Part shown: in pieces, positions 7,555 to 12,039 of the stretch
How the letters are laid out: every line of letters begins with the position of its first letter
How positions within the stretch are numbered: the first letter of the stretch is position 1
DNA from: Chitinophagales bacterium
GTDB lineage: Bacteria > Bacteroidota > Bacteroidia > Chitinophagales > UBA2359
Reading direction: 5' to 3'
Assembly: GCA_020631035.1 (NCBI GenBank)
Contig: JAHDIA010000112.1
Span: 1 to 12,039, forward strand
Length of the DNA stretch: 12,039 nt
Made by a program: the position numbers and the translations under genes
The notes under the pieces: model-generated
What the model saw: the letters and a program-made list of their open reading frames with translations, nothing else
Told to the model about the DNA's origin: nothing
The model's database searches: none

Positions 7555-7658
7555 GGACGGAATGTTGGGGTTCCTTGTAGGTTCGGGTGTCCCCGCTCTC
7601 CGCCATACATGGTATGTGCGTCCATCGGGCGTAGGTGGCATGTTGGGTGCTGCGTCGC
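7555..7658 (-). repeat. Interspersed intergenic repeat, copy A
   Basis: Read on the minus strand, this has the ordered blocks AACATGCC (7644-7637), TACGCCCGAT (7633-7624), ATACC (7615-7611), TGTATGGCGGA (7609-7599), AGCGGGGA (7597-7590) and CATTCCGT (7564-7557). These blocks are identical in copy B, and spacings agree to within one base. It is the second element in the gap 7358-7690, next to the inverted repeat at 7480-7545. No gene was found there. Confidence 0.7.
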
Positions 7659-7690
7659 CCTCTACCTCAAACGTCATTCGTGAATTTTCT

Positions 7691-8722
7691 CTACGGGTTT
7701 TTCTTTAATAAATGTTCGGCTCTACCTTTTTTGAAGAAGCGTTTCTTTTGTTCTTTGCCTTGGCGAATTTTCTTTTGCTCTTCTTCGGGTAGGTGAATGA
7801 TGTCTTGGCATTGGGTAGAACAACAAGTATCGTACTTGCTGCCACAATTGTCGCATTGGATAAAGAGCAAATTACAACCGACATTGGCACAATTGACATG
7901 TGTGTCACACTTTTCACCACATTGATGACAATGACTGATGATTTCATCTGAGATGCGTTCACCCAAGCGGTCATCGAAAACGAAGTTTTTGCCTCTGAAC
8001 TTGCTTTCTAGTCCTTGTGATTTTACCTGACGGGCATATTCGATGATGCCGCCATCGAGTTGATAGACATTTTCGTAGCCTTTGTGTTTGAGCCAGGCAC
8101 TTGCTTTTTCACAACGAATGCCTCCTGTACAGTACATCACAATGTTTTTGTCTTCTTTGCCTTCTAGCATATCTGCAACTATGGGCAGTTCGTCTCTAAA
8201 AGAATCTACATCGGGTAAGATGGCTCCTTCAAAATGACCAACTTCACTTTCGTAGTGATTGCGCATATCTATCAATATGGTATTGGGATCTTCTGTTAGG
8301 CGGTTAAAACCTTGGGCATCGAGGTGGACACCTGAATTGGTGACATCGAAAGTGCTGTCGTCTAGTCCGTCGGCAACGATTTTGTCTTTGACTTTGATTT
8401 TTAGTTTGTAGAAGGATTTGCCATCGTCCTCAATGGCGATGTTGAGGCGGATGTTTTCTAGGAAGATGATTTCGCTCATCTTTTCTCTAAAAGCTTCAAA
8501 ATTATCTTTGGGGACAGAGATTTGCCCATTGACGCCCTCTTTGGCAACGTAGATGCGTCCCATTACCCCTACTTGGTCTAATAGAATATAGAAGTGGTCA
8601 CGAAACAGTTCGGGATTACCGATTTTGGCATATTTGTAGAAGGAGAGGGTCACTCGTTCTTCGGCACTATTTCGGATTTGTTCCCTTAAAACTTTTCGGT
8701 CTATTTTGTTGTAGAGTTTCAT
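7691..8722 (-). CDS. trhO: tRNA uridine(34) hydroxylase, rhodanese family
   Basis: A 343-residue homologue of TrhO (YceA). The family makes 5-hydroxyuridine at position 34 of certain tRNAs, an O2-dependent step toward 5-methoxy- or carboxymethoxyuridine. The N-terminal region has the conserved KEGVNGQISVP (61-71). The rhodanese domain (about 140-237) carries the active-site loop YCTGGIRCEKAS with catalytic C198. A cysteine-rich C-terminal segment follows: C265, C268, C272, C278, C283, C290, C293, C300, C301 and C305. The tail is highly basic and ends at KKNP. Length and order fit the long form of the family. The ATG at 8722 follows AT-rich sequence with no Shine-Dalgarno motif. It is divergent from tRNA-Gln(UUG), itself a U34 tRNA; whether that pairing matters is unknown. 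It points at the NACHT gene but is 333 bases away, so co-transcription is doubtful. Confidence 0.95.
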   Translation of the reverse strand: MKLYNKIDRKVLREQIRNSAEERVTLSFYKYAKIGNPELFRDHFYILLDQVGVMGRIYVAKEGVNGQISVPKDNFEAFREKMSEIIFLENIRLNIAIEDDGKSFYKLKIKVKDKIVADGLDDSTFDVTNSGVHLDAQGFNRLTEDPNTILIDMRNHYESEVGHFEGAILPDVDSFRDELPIVADMLEGKEDKNIVMYCTGGIRCEKASAWLKHKGYENVYQLDGGIIEYARQVKSQGLESKFRGKNFVFDDRLGERISDEIISHCHQCGEKCDTHVNCANVGCNLLFIQCDNCGSKYDTCCSTQCQDIIHLPEEEQKKIRQGKEQKKRFFKKGRAEHLLKKNP

Positions 8723-8743
8723 CTTTATCTAAGTTATTCAATA

Positions 8744-8751
8744 CAAAATTA
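8744..8751 (-). promoter_or_regulatory. Possible -7 element for trhO
   Basis: On the minus strand this is TAATTTTG, an exact TAnnTTTG match, 22 bases upstream of the trhO ATG. No good TTTG lies about 20 bases further upstream, so the call is tentative. Confidence 0.3.
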
Positions 8752-8822
8752 ATACAAAGTGTGTAAATTGATTGTTCCCTGAAACAAGAAATCATTTTTT
8801 TTGAAAAAAATTTTTGAAAAAA

Positions 8823-8855
8823 TTTGGAAGTTTTTTGAGAAGGGTTGTATATTTG
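8823..8855 (+). promoter_or_regulatory. Bacteroidota-type promoter for tRNA-Gln
   Basis: TTTG (8823-8826) and TATATTTG (8848-8855) are separated by 21 bases and fit the Bacteroidota -33 / -7 consensus. The predicted transcription start falls about 10 bases before the tRNA. A/T runs at 8794-8822 could act as an UP-like element. Confidence 0.6.
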
Positions 8856-8873
8856 CACTCCAATAATTGGAAC

Positions 8874-8944
8874 AGACCTATAGTGTAATGGTAGCACTCC
8901 GGTTTTTGGTACCGTCAGTCTAGGTTCGAGTCCTGGTAGGTCTA
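8874..8944 (+). tRNA. trnQ: tRNA-Gln (anticodon UUG)
   Basis: A full cloverleaf of 71 bases. The acceptor arms AGACCTA (8874-8880) and TAGGTCT (8937-8943) pair completely, with discriminator A8944. The D-arm is GTGT / GCAC around AATGGTA. The anticodon loop TTTTGGT carries TTG. The T-arm is CTAGG / CCTGG around TTCGAGT, and the variable loop has 4 bases. CCA is not encoded. Counting the anticodon stem as CCGGT / ACCGT leaves a C-U mismatch at its outer pair (27-43). Confidence 0.95.
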
Positions 8945-8945
8945 C

Positions 8946-8986
8946 AAAAAGCTGTTACAAATTTGTGGCGGCTTTTTTTGTTTTTT
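8946..8986 (+). terminator. Intrinsic terminator of tRNA-Gln
   Basis: AAAAAGC (8946-8952) pairs with GCTTTTT (8971-8977), and the stem continues inward through wobble and A-T pairs. It is followed by a T-rich run to 8986. It begins two bases after the tRNA discriminator base. Confidence 0.75.
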
Positions 8987-9079
8987 ACACCTTTTTTGTT
9001 CCCCAAACCCCTTTCCTATCTTATTTGGAATTTAAGTTTATCAACTTATGTTGTGTAGATTGAATACAGACTTTTCCAA

Positions 9080-9865
9080 ATGAAAATATCAAAATCTCTT
9101 ACTTTAATAGTTGCAATCATTGGATTGTTGATTTGTAGTGTTGCTTTAATACTTCTTAGTATTTTGGTTTATAGAAATTTTTTCTCTACATCTTATGAGC
9201 AACCAAGCCCCCCAGTCGCCATTCTTAAAATAAGTGGTCAAGATTGGGAATTGCCTTCGGAGTTCAAGCAATACAACAACGATTGTTGGGAAAAAAAACA
9301 AGATAGCTTGTTTTTTAACAATAGAAGTAGGCATAAACAGTCTGTAAGCTTATATACAGCTGAGTTGGCTAGTGAACACAAAAAAAGAGGTTTTGTTACT
9401 ACCAAGGTAAAAACCTTTGGTCAATTTGATTTGCTTGAAGATGATGCTATGTTTGGTTTTCAGTTGGGCGAAAAAGATGCACCTGATTCAGAAAAACTGT
9501 TTTTGGGTGTCAATGGAAAAGGCGAAGTGCTTGTATTGGATGGCAACTTTAAAAAATTGCGAAACGAGCAAATTACAAAAGGGAAGCCACTAAATGGAAA
9601 TTGCTGCGAGACAACAGAACTCTACTTTTATTATGCCAAACATGCTAATTATTGGCAGTTGTTTTTTGGGGCAAACAATAAAGAAGTGGAGAGCTATGCG
9701 GCTGTAAACTATATTCCATATAAGAAATTAGATGATCCAAACAAGGAATTGTCTTTGGTGGTTTACAATCCTTCTAGAGAGGGAGAGATATGGTTCAAGG
9801 ATTGGTACATTCTGAATGATTGGACACCAAATGGTGCCTTCCATTGGGATTATAGTTGGAGATAG
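9080..9865 (+). CDS. Single-pass membrane-anchored protein of unknown function
   Basis: A 261-residue protein I do not recognise. Residues 7-31 form one strongly hydrophobic segment (LTLIVAIIGLLICSVALILL) after a short basic start, so the protein is probably anchored in the inner membrane with its body outside the cytoplasm. Residues 45-261 look beta-rich, with repeated aromatic and charged alternation, for example LFLGVNGKGEVLVL and ELYFYYAKHANYWQLFFG. The end, EGEIWFKDWYIL, resembles the last strand of concanavalin-like jelly-roll domains, but this is only an impression. There is one CC pair (NCCETTE). The ATG at 9080 is the first in frame and leads directly into the membrane segment. Neighbours (tRNA-Gln upstream, DUF1573 371 bases downstream) give no functional clue. 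Confidence 0.8.
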   Translation: MKISKSLTLIVAIIGLLICSVALILLSILVYRNFFSTSYEQPSPPVAILKISGQDWELPSEFKQYNNDCWEKKQDSLFFNNRSRHKQSVSLYTAELASEHKKRGFVTTKVKTFGQFDLLEDDAMFGFQLGEKDAPDSEKLFLGVNGKGEVLVLDGNFKKLRNEQITKGKPLNGNCCETTELYFYYAKHANYWQLFFGANNKEVESYAAVNYIPYKKLDDPNKELSLVVYNPSREGEIWFKDWYILNDWTPNGAFHWDYSWR

Positions 9866-9912
9866 TCAAATCCAACGATTGGACACCTAATGATTGATGA
9901 TTAGAAAAAGAA

Positions 9913-10016
9913 GCGACAGGGCAACAAACATGCCCAATACGCCCGATAGGAGCAATATACCTTGTATGGCGGATAGCGGGGAGACACTTTCAAACGAAGC
10001 CTTCAGCATTCCGTAC
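9913..10016 (+). repeat. Interspersed intergenic repeat, copy B
   Basis: Ordered blocks match copy A: AACATGCC (9927-9934), TACGCCCGAT (9938-9947), ATACC (9957-9961), TGTATGGCGGA (9963-9973), AGCGGGGA (9975-9982) and CATTCCGT (10007-10014). It fills much of the 371-base gap 9866-10236. The rest of that gap holds the palindrome at 10095-10114 and no gene. Confidence 0.7.
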
Positions 10017-10094
10017 AAATGATTCTTACCTATACTTTTAGTTATATTCCTACACAGTTTTGTTAAATATTGTCGAAAGCACGAAATTAATGTG

Positions 10095-10114
10095 TCAAAA
10101 GTGGTTACTTTTGA
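10095..10114. promoter_or_regulatory. Perfect 8-bp palindrome overlapping a -7-like element
   Basis: TCAAAAGT (10095-10102) and ACTTTTGA (10107-10114) are perfect complements around GGTT. The right arm overlaps TACTTTTG (10106-10113), a TAnnTTTG match 123 bases upstream of the DUF1573 ATG. An operator over a promoter would look like this, but no clear -33 TTTG is present. Confidence 0.35.
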
Positions 10115-10236
10115 TGGGGTATGTATGTCTTAAAATTGACTATGAAGGAAAACGCTAAGGATTGTTAAATCCCCTTTTTGACTTAAACACTTAGGAACTT
10201 TAATGGTCTCATTAGCCAAACAATGTAAATTTATCT

Positions 10237-10746
10237 ATGAAGAAAATTCTTGTATTATTGTTGCTGTTTTGTGCTGCCAATGTGAGCAGTTTTGCTCAGG
10301 ACGCTGTTGAGGGTGAAGTGGAAGATTCTAGTATTTCAGAGTCTTATACTTTAAAAAAACAAATGGATTGGGGCTCTTTGGTGCATAGCTTTGGCAATAT
10401 TAAGACGTATGAGAAGGTGGAACATACCTTTAAGTTTACGAATGTGAGTACAGCTCCTATTGTGATTTTGGACGTAAAGGTGGAATGTGGTTGTACAGCT
10501 CCTGAATGGACACAAGAACCTGTTATGCCTGGAGAAGATGGGGAGATTTTGATTAAGTTCAATTCTTGGAAAACAGGCGTATTTACCAAGCCTATTAAGG
10601 TGTATACGAATGCGGAGAATTATCCTACCAAGCTGTTCATTACTGCTATAGTTGAGGATGGTGAATTGTTTGAAGGCGAGGAAGCTGAAACAGCTCCAAA
10701 AGAGGAAATCCAGAAGGAACCGAAAGAGGAAAGAAGCGAAAATTAA
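10237..10746 (+). CDS. Exported DUF1573 protein
   Basis: A 169-residue protein with a classic signal peptide (MKK, then ILVLLLLFCAANVSS), probably cleaved after SFA at residue 20. Residues about 43-150 match DUF1573, a small immunoglobulin-like domain common in Bacteroidota envelope proteins. Visible features are FGNIKTYEKVEHTFKFTN, the family hallmark CGCT (C84-T87), then EPVMPGEDGEILIKFNS and FTKPIKVYTNAE. The last 25 residues are a Glu/Lys-rich tail that is probably disordered. The C12 context (LLFCAA) is not a lipobox, so secretion to the periplasm or surface is more likely than lipidation. Its biochemical role is not known. It ends with its own terminator at 10806-10842, so it appears to be a single-gene transcript. 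Confidence 0.92.
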   Translation: MKKILVLLLLFCAANVSSFAQDAVEGEVEDSSISESYTLKKQMDWGSLVHSFGNIKTYEKVEHTFKFTNVSTAPIVILDVKVECGCTAPEWTQEPVMPGEDGEILIKFNSWKTGVFTKPIKVYTNAENYPTKLFITAIVEDGELFEGEEAETAPKEEIQKEPKEERSEN

Positions 10747-10805
10747 ACAAGACAATTATTATACACGCAATATAATTATTAAACACACGGTATTAATTAA
10801 ATCAG

Positions 10806-10842
10806 AGCTGTCTTTGACATATGTTGAAGACGGCTTTTTTTT
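10806..10842 (+). terminator. Intrinsic terminator after the DUF1573 gene
   Basis: AGCTGTCTT (10806-10814) pairs with AAGACGGCT (10827-10835) over 9 base pairs including one G-T wobble. The stem can extend into ACAT/ATGT. Eight T follow (10835-10842). Confidence 0.85.
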
Positions 10843-10853
10843 GTGTATTTTTG
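10824..10853 (+). promoter_or_regulatory. Bacteroidota-type promoter for lolD
   Basis: TTG (10824-10826) and TATTTTTG (10846-10853) are 19 bases apart and match the -33 / -7 pattern. The start would be near 10860, giving a leader of about 35 bases. The -33 element lies inside the loop and stem of the preceding terminator. Confidence 0.5.
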
Positions 10854-10894
10854 GGAACATATTTTTTAGTCGAATTAATTATTTAAAAGTTACT

Positions 10895-11545
10895 ATGATT
10901 GAAGGAAAGGACATTAAAAAGACTTATGGTGAGCTTCAAGTGTTGAAAGGCGTTGATGTTTCGATTGAGCAAGGAGAAGTGGTTTCGATTGTCGGAGCTT
11001 CGGGTGCTGGTAAGAGTACACTCCTACATATTTTGGGAACGCTGGATAAGGCGGATTCGGGCAAATTGTTTATTGCGGGGCATCGGATTGAGACTTTGTC
11101 GGCTAAGGAATTGGCGCAGTTTCGGAATCAAAATGTGGGTTTTGTGTTTCAGTTTCATCATTTGCTTCCTGAATTTACGGCCTTGGAAAATATTTGTATT
11201 CCTGCTTATATTGCCAAAAAGGGTGTGGGGGATACAGAAAAACGAGCGATGGAATTACTGGATTTGTTGGGGCTAAAGGCAAGGGCGTCCCACAAACCTG
11301 CTGAATTATCGGGTGGTGAGCAACAGCGAATTGCGGTGGCGCGTGCCTTGATTAATCGGCCTGCGGTGATTTTGGCGGATGAGCCTTCGGGTAATTTGGA
11401 TTCGGTTTCTGCCAAGAATTTGCATCAATTGTTTTTTGATTTGCGGTCCGAATTGCAGCAAACGTTTGTGATTGTTACGCACAATGAGGAACTGGCAGAT
11501 ATGGCGGATCGTAAATTGGTGATGCGGGATGGGGTGATGGTGTAA
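10895..11545 (+). CDS. lolD: Lipoprotein-releasing ABC transporter ATPase LolD
   Basis: A 216-residue ABC ATPase with all motifs: Walker A GASGAGKS (34-41), Q-loop FVFQFHHLLPEFTALENI (Q86), signature LSGGEQQR (138-145), Walker B VILADEP (158-164), D-loop SGNLD (165-169) and H-loop H196. The Q-loop context FQFHHLLPEFTALEN is typical of LolD, which powers the LolCDE complex that extracts lipoproteins from the inner membrane for transfer to the outer membrane. The start is the ATG at 10895; the frame is open upstream into the DUF1573 gene, but that extension has no family similarity and crosses a terminator and a promoter. No LolC/E permease is adjacent. Six bases separate its stop from that of the convergent acyl-CoA synthetase. 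FtsE and MacB-type ATPases are the main alternatives. Confidence 0.93.
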   Translation: MIEGKDIKKTYGELQVLKGVDVSIEQGEVVSIVGASGAGKSTLLHILGTLDKADSGKLFIAGHRIETLSAKELAQFRNQNVGFVFQFHHLLPEFTALENICIPAYIAKKGVGDTEKRAMELLDLLGLKARASHKPAELSGGEQQRIAVARALINRPAVILADEPSGNLDSVSAKNLHQLFFDLRSELQQTFVIVTHNEELADMADRKLVMRDGVMV

Positions 11546-11555
11546 TTCCCATCAC
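11534..11555. terminator. Possible shared hairpin at the convergent gene ends
   Basis: GTGATGG (11534-11540) and CCATCAC (11549-11555) are perfect complements spanning the stop codons of lolD and the acyl-CoA synthetase gene. There is no T-tract on either side, so termination here is a weak call. Confidence 0.3.
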
Positions 11556-12039
11556 AAATACATCCCATCAATCACATCGGCATATTTCTTTTCGACCACT
11601 CCACGGCGCAATTTCAATGTGGGGGTGATTTCGGCATCGGAACCATCGGATTTGACGGAATCCCATTGATCCATTACAATGATGAATTTTTTGATTTGCT
11701 CCCAATGACCCAATTGGGCATTGACTGTTTTCAAATGTTCTTCAAACAATCCACGGACTTCTTCCTTGGTTCTGATTTGTTCCAAGGGCAATTCTCCAAA
11801 ACCTTTGTCTTCTAACCATTTGGCAAAGGCGGGCATTTCGGGTACGATGAGTGCCGACGGGAATTTGCGTCCTTCGGCAACCACCATTGCATGTTCTACA
11901 TAAGGCGATAGTTTGATTTTGTTTTCGATGGCATTGGGGGCAATGTATTTTCCACCCGATGTTTTCATCAGTTGTTTTTTCCGCCCTGTGATTTTGAGGC
12001 ATTGTTTGCCTGTTTTTTCATTGGTGACAAATTTGCCTA
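11552..12039 (-). CDS. Long-chain acyl-CoA synthetase (AMP-forming), C-terminal part
   Basis: About 161 residues to the stop codon are visible; the N-terminal majority lies beyond the right edge. The frame stays open to 12039, so the internal Met at 11968 is not the start. Motifs of the adenylate-forming superfamily hinge and C-terminal domain are clear: ITGRKKQLMKTSGGKYIAP, followed by AIENKIKLSPYVEHAMVVAE and, near the end, ITPTLKLRRGVVEKKY, in which the Lys of PTLK is the usual catalytic lysine. The GRKKQ.KTSGGKYIAP form and the helical insert of about 60 residues (FAKWLEDKGF onward) fit the FadD15 / eukaryotic-like long-chain acyl-CoA synthetases of Bacteroidota. It activates fatty acids to acyl-CoA with ATP for breakdown or lipid synthesis. 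It converges on lolD. Confidence 0.93.
   Translation of the reverse strand, partial: GKFVTNEKTGKQCLKITGRKKQLMKTSGGKYIAPNAIENKIKLSPYVEHAMVVAEGRKFPSALIVPEMPAFAKWLEDKGFGELPLEQIRTKEEVRGLFEEHLKTVNAQLGHWEQIKKFIIVMDQWDSVKSDGSDAEITPTLKLRRGVVEKKYADVIDGMYL

Noticed and set aside
7499..7690. A riboswitch or terminator for trhO in the gap after its stop
   Set aside because: The inverted repeat there lacks a T-tract and no known aptamer pattern was recognised; it is listed only as a repeat.
10652..10894. N-terminal extension of LolD to 10652
   Set aside because: The extension overlaps the end of the DUF1573 gene in another frame, crosses a terminator and promoter, and has no LolD similarity.

Overview
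The window looks like a moderately AT-rich chromosomal segment of a Bacteroidota bacterium. A member of the Saprospiria is plausible, but that finer placement is a guess. Three things support Bacteroidota. Promoters fit the group's TTTG / TAnnTTTG consensus (clearest before the tRNA, lolD and the TIR gene). Start codons follow A-rich stretches without a Shine-Dalgarno motif. A secreted DUF1573 protein and a tRNA without an encoded CCA end are also present.

Left part (1-7357, all genes on the minus strand). In the direction of transcription, a very large NACHT - pentapeptide-like - WD40 protein (about 1747 residues, 24 WD40 blades) is followed by a small stand-alone TIR-domain protein. Next comes a protein with a helical N-terminal region and a divergent TIR-like domain, cut by the window edge. 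The NACHT protein has no recognisable effector domain of its own, and the TIR protein has no sensor domain. My reading is an NLR-like immune or conflict locus with sensor and effector on separate genes. This is inferred from domains and gene order only. The genes are separated by 246-460 bases that hold palindromes and repeats, so they are probably not one tight operon.

Middle (7358-8986). The 333 bases upstream of the NACHT gene hold a 66-base imperfect inverted repeat and an interspersed repeat. Then come trhO (a rhodanese-family tRNA U34 hydroxylase, minus strand) and, divergently, a tRNA-Gln(UUG) with a clear promoter and terminator.

Right part (9080-12039). This holds a membrane-anchored protein of unknown function, an exported DUF1573 protein with its own terminator, and the lipoprotein-release ATPase lolD with its own promoter. 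A long-chain acyl-CoA synthetase converges on lolD from the right edge; only its C-terminal part is visible. These look like ordinary chromosomal genes.

Three copies of one interspersed intergenic repeat (C at 1781-1983, A at 7555-7658, B at 9913-10016) share the same ordered blocks. Copies C and A lie in opposite orientation on either side of the NACHT-WD40 gene. Together with the palindromes at 908-1066 and 7480-7545, they mark the left half as a repeat-rich accessory region.
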